Positions 1-6,392 of a DNA stretch of 8,829 nucleotides are shown piece after piece. Position 1 is the first letter of the stretch. Each line of letters starts with the position of its first letter. The stretch is from Lachnospiraceae bacterium. Lineage in GTDB: Bacteria > Bacillota_A > Clostridia > Lachnospirales > Lachnospiraceae. A program made the translations under genes and the position numbers. The notes under the pieces are model-generated. The model was given only the letters and a program-made list of their open reading frames with translations, was not told the origin of the DNA and made no database searches. Where the stretch lies: contig VSNT01000146.1 of the NCBI GenBank assembly GCA_009774465.1, positions 1 through 8,829 of the forward strand, given 5' to 3'.

Positions 1-1621
1 AGCCCATGCCAATGTCCATCCCCCCATCCCCACTTACCATAATAAAAATAATATCTCCGGGTGGTATTTCTCCTTTTTTCTGTTTTCGATAACAGATTTC
101 AGCCACTCCGCTTAAGGTCGCGGCTCCATTTTGAAACAGATTATGAAGATAGGGAACCTTAAAGCTGGTTCGGGGATACGCCGTGGTTACAATCATACCG
201 CAGCCGGTTTGAAATAATAAAACCACCGGATCTTCTATGGCCTTTAAAAGAAGATTGATGTTCACCGGTATTCCACAGCCGGGGCAGGCCCCATGTCCCG
301 GAGCAAGCCTTTTGGGCATGGCTGTGAGGGCATTCAAATTCCCACCTGTCACCTGAACTTTTCCTTCCTCATTTTTTTCCGCCTTTGTAATACCAAGCTT
401 TGTGTCCTTTTCTGTCAAAGGCGCATAAAAATTATCTTCGTCGGAGCCTTCTCCCGGCTCCACGCCATAATATTCAAAGTCCGAAGTGTCAGAATTTTTT
501 GCCCACTCATACATTTTTAAAGCATCTTCCGCAAAAAAGTCCTTTCCTCCAAGACCATAAACCAGGCTTTTAATCCTTGCACCGCCTCCATACTTCTGCA
601 TGGCGGCGCGCACCTCCAAAGAAAGGTTTCCTCCACCGGCGCCATAACTGTCCTGCCTGTCCGCCACAAGCAGAACTTTGGCGTTTTTACAAAGACTGAA
701 CAGTTCTTTTGCGGGAAAAGGTCTTAATGTATGAATGGTAACTGCTCCCGCCTTTTTCCCCTGCTTCCTTAAATCATCTATGGTTTCCAGAGAAGTGTCA
801 TAGGAAGAGCCCAGAAAAATTAAAATAATTTCTGCATCCTCCGCCTGATAACCCTCCACTTTTTCATAACTACGTCCGGAAAGTTTTTCATATTCTTCAA
901 ACAGTTCCGGCAGCAAACGGTCTGCCCTCTCCATTGCAAGATGAAGCTGATACCTGTTGTTAATCAGATCCGGTTCATTCATGTAGGAACCTACCGTGAT
1001 GGGATGCTCCAAATCAAGAAAAGGATACATTTCCTTTTTGGCGCCTAAAAATTTCTTTACCGTCTGATCCTCTTTGAACCGCATACATCTTCGCTTCTGG
1101 TGGCTGGTAAAGAATCCGTCATAAGCCACGATTACCGGAAGCAGAACTGTTTCAGCCAGTTTCAGCGCAATTAAATTAAAGTCATATACTTCCTGTACGG
1201 TATGGGCAAATAAAATAGGCCATCCCGCATTCAGCATAAACATAATATCGCTGTGATCTCCTTTAATGGACAAAGGCCCTGATATGGTCCTGCACGCCAC
1301 ATTCATCACCATAGGATATCTGGTTCCTGACTGCACGGGGAACTGTTCAATGGCATACAAAAGACCGTTGGCACTGGTGGCATTGATTACCCTTCCGCCG
1401 CCTACAGCCGCCCCATAGCAGATTCCAGCCGCGCTGTGCTCTCCTTCCGCTGCAATCATGATAAGATCCGTTTCTCCCTTCGCCCTCATAATATCCAGAT
1501 TTTCCGCGATCTGTGTGGACGGGGTGATGGGATAGTACCCCATCAGATCATATCCAATCTGTTTAATTGCAATTGCTGCGATCTCATTTCCACTTGCAAA
1601 TTCTACTACCTGGTCTATCAT
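1..1621 (-). CDS. 2-oxoacid (pyruvate-type):ferredoxin oxidoreductase, fused alpha-beta subunits, partial
   Basis: Catalytic half of a thiamine-diphosphate enzyme that oxidatively decarboxylates a 2-oxoacid, probably pyruvate, to acyl-CoA and reduces ferredoxin in the cytoplasm. I read 540 uninterrupted codons before the left edge cuts the gene. Residues 1 to about 375 are PorA-like, with YPITPST at 30-36 and EGEHSA at 60-65. An acidic linker (about 376-435) follows. The PorB-like part then shows CPGCG at 446-450, QTGCG at 471-475, a YP-T-VPYLH-F-N segment at 482-497, and the diphosphate-binding GDGG at 531-534, just before the edge. The ATG at 1621 overlaps the stop of the upstream gamma-delta gene as ATGA, with GGAGGG and GGAG upstream, so the two are probably translationally coupled. 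About a further 150-200 residues of beta subunit should lie outside the window. The beta motifs favour pyruvate over 2-oxoglutarate, but the substrate cannot be proven from sequence. Confidence 0.93.
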   Translation of the reverse strand, partial: MIDQVVEFASGNEIAAIAIKQIGYDLMGYYPITPSTQIAENLDIMRAKGETDLIMIAAEGEHSAAGICYGAAVGGGRVINATSANGLLYAIEQFPVQSGTRYPMVMNVACRTISGPLSIKGDHSDIMFMLNAGWPILFAHTVQEVYDFNLIALKLAETVLLPVIVAYDGFFTSHQKRRCMRFKEDQTVKKFLGAKKEMYPFLDLEHPITVGSYMNEPDLINNRYQLHLAMERADRLLPELFEEYEKLSGRSYEKVEGYQAEDAEIILIFLGSSYDTSLETIDDLRKQGKKAGAVTIHTLRPFPAKELFSLCKNAKVLLVADRQDSYGAGGGNLSLEVRAAMQKYGGGARIKSLVYGLGGKDFFAEDALKMYEWAKNSDTSDFEYYGVEPGEGSDEDNFYAPLTEKDTKLGITKAEKNEEGKVQVTGGNLNALTAMPKRLAPGHGACPGCGIPVNINLLLKAIEDPVVLLFQTGCGMIVTTAYPRTSFKVPYLHNLFQNGAATLSGVAEICYRKQKKGEIPPGDIIFIMVSGDGGMDIGMG

Positions 1622-2733
1622 ACTTCTCCGCCCTCCATTCTTTTTTCCGTCAGGTAAGACTCCGAAGTAATATATCCGTCAGCCCCGGCTTTGATATAGT
1701 ACTCCGGTTTTCGTATGATATCCTGATTAGGAAGAAAATAATCTTTATCCGGATGCTCTGCTTCCAGCCCCTGCACCAGCGCATTTACAGGACAGACATC
1801 CACACATCTTAGACACCCTTTGCAATGATAGTAATCCAGTCCCTGATTTACCATCATTTCCTTACCCTTGTAAATGCCTTTTTTAAACTGAAAAACCATA
1901 TCCGGACAGGTAGAGTCGCACATCCCGCAGTTAATGCACCTTTCCTTGATAAAAACAGGAATATACCCCTGTCTGGAAGGAGACAGATCCGCTGCCACAC
2001 TGCTTCCGAACCTGGGGTTGATTCCGCCTATGGGAGCTGTAATATAGCCCCATTTATTTGCATTTTCCCGGCCGCTGTTGATGGTCTTTTCACTGCCCTC
2101 TGCTCCATACCCTGCATCGGAATTTTCCTGACTGACAGGATTTAATGCCAGAGCAGATATTTTTACACTTTTGACCTCTTCAAATCCCCTGCGGATGCCC
2201 TCTAAATTACCCTTTAGGGCATCCGGATATTTGCTGCCCAGAGCATCTTCGCAGATCTGATTTAAATCTGAAAGCCTTGCAAATCCCATTACTCTGCCGA
2301 TTGCCCCCAGCATTACCATATTAATTCGGGAATGGGTTTCAATGGCGATCTGCTGGGCACTTATCACATGGCAGGCCTTTACCGGTACAGGAACCTGAAA
2401 GCTCTCCGCCGCCTGTCCACTGTCTGTGCTTACAATCACCTCCGTATTTTCATCACAGCCTTCCCATACCCCTTTATCCTTTAAAAGCGCCTGATGAAAA
2501 ACCGCCAGAAGGTCAGGATGTATGATCGGGGAGTGAACCCTGATTTCCTTTTCCTTATCGCAGTAACGTACAAATCCTTTTACCGGCGTGCCTGTTTTTT
2601 CCGAACCGTAACTGGAAAAGCTGGTACTGTTTTTCCCTAAATATTTTATCCCCAGCTCTCCCAGCATTTTGCCGCACAGATTGGCGCCCAGACCGCCAAT
2701 ACTTTCCAGCCTGATCTCATAATACTTCTCCAT
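1618..2733 (-). CDS. 2-oxoacid (pyruvate-type):ferredoxin oxidoreductase, fused gamma-delta subunits
   Basis: Partner of the alpha-beta gene. The gamma part, residues 1 to about 185, starts with the typical IRLESIGGLGAN and carries SSYGSEKTGTPVKGFVR at 40-56, the region that completes the CoA and cofactor site in this family. A linker of about 60 residues leads into a delta ferredoxin part with two [4Fe-4S] motifs: Cys 266, 269, 272 and 276, and Cys 304, 307, 310 and 314, each ending Cys-Pro. These clusters should pass electrons from the thiamine centre to external ferredoxin. The ATG at 2733 (371 residues) is preferred over a GTG one codon earlier because GAGG sits six bases before the ATG but only three before the GTG. 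The gene begins about 110 bases after the permease stop with no terminator between, so read-through from the ABC operon is possible. Gamma-delta fusion is less common than separate subunits or the single-chain clostridial enzyme. Confidence 0.93.
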   Translation of the reverse strand: MEKYYEIRLESIGGLGANLCGKMLGELGIKYLGKNSTSFSSYGSEKTGTPVKGFVRYCDKEKEIRVHSPIIHPDLLAVFHQALLKDKGVWEGCDENTEVIVSTDSGQAAESFQVPVPVKACHVISAQQIAIETHSRINMVMLGAIGRVMGFARLSDLNQICEDALGSKYPDALKGNLEGIRRGFEEVKSVKISALALNPVSQENSDAGYGAEGSEKTINSGRENANKWGYITAPIGGINPRFGSSVAADLSPSRQGYIPVFIKERCINCGMCDSTCPDMVFQFKKGIYKGKEMMVNQGLDYYHCKGCLRCVDVCPVNALVQGLEAEHPDKDYFLPNQDIIRKPEYYIKAGADGYITSESYLTEKRMEGGEV

Positions 2734-2812
2734 CACATACCTCTTTATCTGATAACATTTTCCTTCATTTTCTAAAGTCAGTATGTTCTTTTTTGTGAGA
2801 AATATTCTTTTT

Positions 2813-2863
2813 TATGTCAAATCTCTTTTTATGACAAATCTCTTTTTATGACAAATCTCTTTT
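2813..2863. repeat. Three tandem copies of a 17-bp unit at the 3' end of the permease gene
   Basis: On the plus strand the unit TATGACAAATCTCTTTT occupies 2830-2846 and 2847-2863 exactly. A third copy at 2813-2829 has one change (GTCAAA for GACAAA). A degenerate fourth copy may precede 2813. The copy at 2847-2863 encodes the permease C-terminus (KRDLS and part of the stop) and the rest lie in the gap. Because 17 is not a multiple of three, loss or gain of a unit would change the tail of the gene. The single change creates a perfect TTGACA on the minus strand at 2815-2820, but no convincing -10 box follows. Confidence 0.9.
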
Positions 2864-3631
2864 CTGATAAATCACCACTGCCAGACCAGACGCCAGAATC
2901 GTAACACAAACCGCAATGAAAAGCATACTTCCATCCACTTTTTCCTGTACAAAGATGTCCGCCGCATTGGAAAAATAATAAGGCGTTACATATTTCAAAT
3001 TTTCAATGTCCGGTACAACTCTGCACATTAAATCTACAACATACAAAAGTACTGCAAATCCAAGAGCTGCGCCGGTCTGCTTTCTTTTACAGCAGGCGGA
3101 TATCAGAAAGCATATGCTTCCTGTTTCCAAATGCATGAAAAATTGTGCTCCATGAAAAAGCGCCAGTTCTTTACCGGAAGGCGCCTCTCCTGCCAGAACA
3201 AATCCTGCCAGACATAAACAGATGCATCCCACATTAAACAAAAAAATCAAAACCGCCACGGATAAGTACTTCCAAAGTACAATTGCAAATCTCCTTAATG
3301 GCAGGGTATATAAAAACTCTGCGGTATGGCCTTCTTCCTCTTTCGACAACGCCATAACTCCCGTCATGGCTGCAAACATCCCGCCGCCAATTGCAAAAAT
3401 AATGGCAACCTCTGTGGCATAAAAGCCTTCCATTGTGCTCACATTCATTTTGTCCAGTCCAAGGGCAGTGGAAAAGGTTCCCATCTGTGCGTAGGCCAGG
3501 GCCATTTCTTCCATGCTCTCCTTAAGCCCGTTAAACAATAAAATACAGCCAAGACAGGACGCCCCTACGCAGACCGTCCATATTAAAAGCATTTTTAAAT
3601 TCATTTTCAGCTCGTGTTTTAAAATTGTCAT
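2846..3631 (-). CDS. ABC-2 type transporter permease
   Basis: Integral membrane subunit of an ABC exporter, expected to pair with the ATPase encoded 58 bases upstream. The 261-residue product has about six hydrophobic segments, near residues 14-34, 73-93, 119-145, 164-180, 186-206 and 237-255. The cytoplasmic stretch SKEEEGHTAEFLYTLPLRR at 96-114 matches the conserved E-E-G-T-E-L-P-R pattern of ABC-2 permeases of the drug, peptide or bacteriocin-immunity kind. I chose the ATG at 3631 because GGAGG lies five bases before it; an in-frame ATG at 3658 would add nine residues but has only a weak ribosome binding site. It is the last gene of the LytTR-DUF3021-ABC operon. The exported substrate cannot be inferred. 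The gene ends inside a 17-bp tandem repeat. Confidence 0.88.
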   Translation of the reverse strand: MTILKHELKMNLKMLLIWTVCVGASCLGCILLFNGLKESMEEMALAYAQMGTFSTALGLDKMNVSTMEGFYATEVAIIFAIGGGMFAAMTGVMALSKEEEGHTAEFLYTLPLRRFAIVLWKYLSVAVLIFLFNVGCICLCLAGFVLAGEAPSGKELALFHGAQFFMHLETGSICFLISACCKRKQTGAALGFAVLLYVVDLMCRVVPDIENLKYVTPYYFSNAADIFVQEKVDGSMLFIAVCVTILASGLAVVIYQKRDLS

Positions 3632-3689
3632 TCCTTCCTCCATTCTGAAATGATTCATGTTTCATTTCACTGCCTTCCCACTTATTTTC

Positions 3690-4517
3690 CTACTCATAAT
3701 AATGCATAAAAAGCTCTTCCAGGGAAGGTTCCCTGATTAATACATCCTCAACCTCCATACCGTCCAGCTTATGAATCAGCTCTTTCATATCTCCGGTATA
3801 TACAAATTCCTTCTCCTGCCCATTTGCACGGACAAAGACTCTCCGCATATTTGATTTGGACAAATTGCTTACCGTATCGGTTTTTATAATTTTTCCTTCT
3901 TTTATAATTGCTGCATTTTTACAATAGCTTTCCACTTCTGAAAGCACATGGGAGGATAAAAAGCAGGTACAGCCCTGTTTGTTATACTCCATCAGCAGTT
4001 GGAAAAATGCCTCCTGCATCAGCGGATCAAGTCCGGAGGTTGGCTCATCAAAAATAAGAAGCCTGGGGTTATGCTGCATTGCGCAGACAATACTGATCTT
4101 TTTTCTGTTTCCCAGAGACAATTCTTCTATTTTCTTTTCTCCATCCACTTCAAGAATCCTGCAGAGCCTTTCCGCCTCTCTGGTGCAGTCCAGATTCCTT
4201 ACCTTTGCAGCAAACCGGATTACATCTTTTGCTTTCATGGTGGGATAAAACATGGTTTCTGAGGGCATGTAGCCCACCTGCCTTAAAACTTCTGTCTGCT
4301 GCTTAACCGCATCTGACTGTAAAATTCTGACTTCGCCTTCCTGAAACCGAAGCAGCCCCAGCATACTCCTTATGGTAGTTGATTTTCCTGCGCCATTTGG
4401 CCCTAAAAATCCGAAAATATCTCCTTCTTCCACAGAAAGGGAAATATGGGTAACTCCTCTTTTCTTTCCATAGGTTTTCGTAAGATCCTTAATTTCAATT
4501 GCATTTTTTCTTTCCAT
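3690..4517 (-). CDS. ABC transporter ATP-binding protein (ABC-2 exporter type)
   Basis: Cytoplasmic ATPase that powers the neighbouring permease. The 275-residue protein has all the main nucleotide-binding motifs: Walker A GPNGAGKST at 39-47, signature LSLGNRKK at 133-140, Walker B LLIFDEPTSGLD at 153-164, and the H-loop histidine in SSHVLSEVE at 188-196. The Q-loop glutamine seems to be replaced: the position after VGYMP reads Ser-Glu (84-87), a variation I believe also occurs in related exporter ATPases. Residues after about 220 form the variable C-terminal extension common in drug and lantibiotic-type exporters. The ATG at 4517 is chosen because AAAGGAG stands six bases upstream; the longer frame from 4553 has no good site. 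The start lies 23 bases inside the DUF3021-like gene, so translation is probably coupled. Confidence 0.94.
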   Translation of the reverse strand: MERKNAIEIKDLTKTYGKKRGVTHISLSVEEGDIFGFLGPNGAGKSTTIRSMLGLLRFQEGEVRILQSDAVKQQTEVLRQVGYMPSETMFYPTMKAKDVIRFAAKVRNLDCTREAERLCRILEVDGEKKIEELSLGNRKKISIVCAMQHNPRLLIFDEPTSGLDPLMQEAFFQLLMEYNKQGCTCFLSSHVLSEVESYCKNAAIIKEGKIIKTDTVSNLSKSNMRRVFVRANGQEKEFVYTGDMKELIHKLDGMEVEDVLIREPSLEELFMHYYE

Positions 4518-4971
4518 TACTCTCTCCTTTCTTAAATTCCGCCAGCATTCCATTTAGCTTTTCCGTATCCGCCATTCTTTTTACCTTATTAATTAAGTAA
4601 ATGCAAAAAAACAGCAAGAGCATATAACCTGCAAATAAAATCTGGGCTGTCAGATTTCTTTCAAACCAGCCAAGCAGCCAGGAAGCTGTAGTGTAAATTC
4701 CAGTGCACAACAGCGCTCCTAAAATACAGCGGCCATCAATTTTCTCCGCCTCATCAAAATTGTGGAAAAAATAAATCTGGAGATATCCCACGACATATGC
4801 TGTCATTATAATTTCAAACACATGAAGAATCTGAACATAATAAACTCCCTCACATAAATAATAAAAACAGGCAAATGCCAAAATACATCCGAAGTAGATA
4901 CATGCCTTATATTCAACTGCAATTTCATTACTCAGCCATATTTTAAATTTTTCTTTTAAATTATTAAGCAT
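4495..4971 (-). CDS. DUF3021-like four-helix membrane protein
   Basis: A 158-residue membrane protein with four hydrophobic segments, near residues 22-42, 48-69, 82-101 and 108-128, a short charged N-terminus and a lysine-rich cytoplasmic tail. Size, helix number and position directly after a LytTR gene match the DUF3021 family; this is recognition by pattern, not a search result. In streptococcal LytTR regulatory systems (HdrRM, BrsRM) a small membrane protein encoded next to a LytTR regulator holds it inactive; a similar role is an inference here. Its ATG overlaps the LytTR gene by eight bases, and its 3' end overlaps the ABC ATPase by 23 bases, so the three are a tight translational unit. 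GGAG lies six bases before the ATG. No catalytic motif is visible. Confidence 0.8.
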   Translation of the reverse strand: MLNNLKEKFKIWLSNEIAVEYKACIYFGCILAFACFYYLCEGVYYVQILHVFEIIMTAYVVGYLQIYFFHNFDEAEKIDGRCILGALLCTGIYTTASWLLGWFERNLTAQILFAGYMLLLFFCIYLINKVKRMADTEKLNGMLAEFKKGESNGKKKCN

Positions 4972-5416
4972 CTTCTTCTCCGCCTCCTTTTAAAACCTGC
5001 CGCAGCCCTTTTGCATACTTCCTGGAAATCATTACCTTTTCCCCATTTTCCATTGTTGCAAGAATGCGGCTGCCTGTCTCACTTTTTAAATGATCAATCC
5101 TGTAAATATTGATTACCATAGATTTGGAACATCGGAAAAAACCCCTGCTCCCATAACAGACTGCCGCCTCCAAAAGGCTCATCTGCACTTTGCAGACTTT
5201 ATCCTTTAAATAGGCAAAAGTAATGCCATCCACACTTTCCAGATAGTAAATATGCTCCGGCAAAACCAGATGCATCTGTCCATTTTCATATGCACATATT
5301 TTATAACCTTTGCCCCGAACCATACCTGCTATGGCTTCGATCCTTTCATTCATCTCCCGGTATTTAATGATCACCTCATCTTCTCCCTGAGTGATCCTGC
5401 TCATCGTCAGCTTCAT
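4964..5416 (-). CDS. LytTR-domain one-component transcriptional regulator
   Basis: A 150-residue DNA-binding protein with no receiver domain. Residues 1 to about 45 form a short N-terminal region, and about 47-145 are a LytTR domain, recognised from the EHIYYLESVDG strand (54-64), FFRCSKSMVINI (93-104), the ENGEKVMISRKYAKGLRQVL end (123-142) and the mixed-beta pattern. LytTR proteins bind pairs of short direct repeats about two helical turns apart, usually as activators. I chose the ATG at 5416 because GGAGG lies five bases upstream; the ATG at 5428 would have that GGAGG inside its own codons. The gene is first in an operon with a DUF3021-like membrane protein and an ABC exporter, and probably controls that operon, responding to membrane state or an exported compound. 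The signal is unknown. Confidence 0.9.
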   Translation of the reverse strand: MKLTMSRITQGEDEVIIKYREMNERIEAIAGMVRGKGYKICAYENGQMHLVLPEHIYYLESVDGITFAYLKDKVCKVQMSLLEAAVCYGSRGFFRCSKSMVINIYRIDHLKSETGSRILATMENGEKVMISRKYAKGLRQVLKGGGEEDA

Positions 5417-5519
5417 TTTTCCCTCCATGCCGGAGCTGATTTTTCAACCTTTCTCCCATCTACCCGCTTTGGCAGCACCCAAATCAGAATCCGGACTTTT
5501 TAATTGTGAACCTGTTTGT

Positions 5520-5548
5520 ATTGTACCAGACTTCTTTTATTGTGTAAT
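5520..5548 (-). promoter_or_regulatory. Candidate sigma-A promoter of the LytTR-DUF3021-ABC operon
   Basis: On the minus strand a -35 like ATTACA (5543-5548, four of six consensus bases) is followed after exactly 17 bases by a -10 like TACAAT (5520-5525, five of six), preceded by TG in the extended -10 position (TGGTACAAT). Transcription would start near 5513, leaving a leader of about 95 bases before the ATG at 5416. A short repeat, TGTAT, occurs twice at a 21-base offset just upstream (5564-5568 and 5585-5589 on the plus strand as ATACA), a possible but weak LytTR site. Confidence 0.6.
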
Positions 5549-5591
5549 GCTTTTATGGTCAGGATACATATTTATATGGCTAAAATACAAA

Positions 5592-5622
5592 ATAACCCGG
5601 AAGGTTTATCCTTCCGGGTTAT
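5592..5622 (-). terminator. Rho-independent terminator after the FliD-like gene
   Basis: A perfect 13-bp inverted repeat (ATAACCCGGAAGG and its complement) surrounds a five-base loop. On the minus strand it is followed by TTTTGTATTTTA, a U-rich tail. It lies about 33 bases after the stop at 5655 and separates the two-component operon from the LytTR-ABC operon. The stem is also symmetrical for the plus strand, but no plus-strand gene needs it. Confidence 0.92.
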
Positions 5623-5654
5623 CCAAATTATATATAAAACACAACCTACAGCCT

Positions 5655-6392
5655 TTATCCTCTGGCATTATACTTACCGCCATTATTAATAAAATCAAAA
5701 ATATCGCTTCCATACCGATTGTAGCTGTAATTTCCTGCATACTGGTTTTTGTTAATCACTGCCAGATTTGTTTCCGCATTTGAAATAACATCCTCTGCCT
5801 TCTTGCTCACTCGATCAGAAAAGCCTCCCTCTGTGCAGAAAACATCCTTCAGTTTCCTGGCGTCTGCTGTTTTTAATGTTTCGTAATTTACATCCAAAGT
5901 TCCATCTTTTCCCTGAGTAATTCCCATTTCCTCCAACTCAATTTTGGAACTTCTAAAATAGTTCTTAATCTGATCTAAATAGAGCTCATTAATTCTGCCG
6001 CCTTCCTTAGTCATACTTTTAATCATCTGATTATAATCTTCAATCATGGAAGTGGCTTCGGAAACTGCTTTTTCCTTAAATTCGGAAATTTCTTCTTCCG
6101 TTAATTCATCCCAATCCTTTCCGGGCATAAGCAGAAGCTTTTTGGTATGCCCCTTAAGAGCCTGTGCTGCGTCCTTAATGTTGGTAAAGTTATTCTTTGC
6201 CTCTGCATCCGCTTTACTCAATTCTTTATTTTGCTGGGCTGCCTGGTTCTTAATTGCCTTTGAGGTGTTGTTGCCATTATTTGTACTGTTATTCAGCACT
6301 TTCCCAATATTCGTGCTCTGTGTCCTGGCACGTGATCTTGCCCGGCTGACCAGCCTGTTTTGAGTGATGATTGAATTGATTCTACTTCGCAT
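5655..6392 (-). CDS. FliD C-terminal-domain-like protein in a two-component operon
   Basis: A soluble 245-residue protein with no signal peptide or membrane segment. Residues 1-70 are basic, then Asn/Gln/Ser-rich and probably disordered; about 70-150 look helical. Residues 112-205 resemble part of the C-terminal domain of the flagellar cap protein FliD: an A-S-I-DYN helix (113-121), then LEEMGITQGKDGTLDVNYETL (153-173), then ADARKLKDVF...GGFSDRV (176-195), which matches the FliD pattern of 'iGI-dGtL-d-L-al-d-v-lF-G-a-l'. FliD itself is usually over 400 residues; the N-terminal and variable domains, and the last FliD helix, are absent. The tail (216-245) is rich in Tyr, Asn and Gly. The ATG overlaps the kinase gene by 11 bases with GGAGG six bases before it, so the protein is made together with the kinase. 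No flagellar genes are seen. The function is unknown: a signalling accessory or a regulated, exported structural protein are both possible. Confidence 0.85.
   Translation of the reverse strand: MRSRINSIITQNRLVSRARSRARTQSTNIGKVLNNSTNNGNNTSKAIKNQAAQQNKELSKADAEAKNNFTNIKDAAQALKGHTKKLLLMPGKDWDELTEEEISEFKEKAVSEATSMIEDYNQMIKSMTKEGGRINELYLDQIKNYFRSSKIELEEMGITQGKDGTLDVNYETLKTADARKLKDVFCTEGGFSDRVSKKAEDVISNAETNLAVINKNQYAGNYSYNRYGSDIFDFINNGGKYNARG

Noticed and set aside
1567..2145. Plus-strand frames over the POR genes
   Set aside because: Antisense to a well-supported gamma-delta gene with intact Fe-S motifs; no recognisable protein.
2737..2812. Terminator or clear promoter between the permease and POR genes
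   Set aside because: No GC-rich hairpin with a U-tail on the minus strand, and the TTGACA at 2815-2820 lacks a good -10 at 16-18 bases, so neither was called.
2813..2863. Possible CRISPR array
   Set aside because: Units are 17 bp and directly adjacent, with no spacers; it is a simple tandem repeat.
5391..5783. 130-codon plus-strand frame across the intergenic region at 5417-5654
   Set aside because: Runs through the terminator hairpin and promoter and into two genes on the other strand; no ribosome binding site or known domain.
6046..6363. Open frame of 105 codons on the plus strand, hydrophobic
   Set aside because: Lies antisense to the FliD-like gene, has no clear ribosome binding site, and its composition is what the reverse of a Lys/Asn/Glu-rich gene gives.
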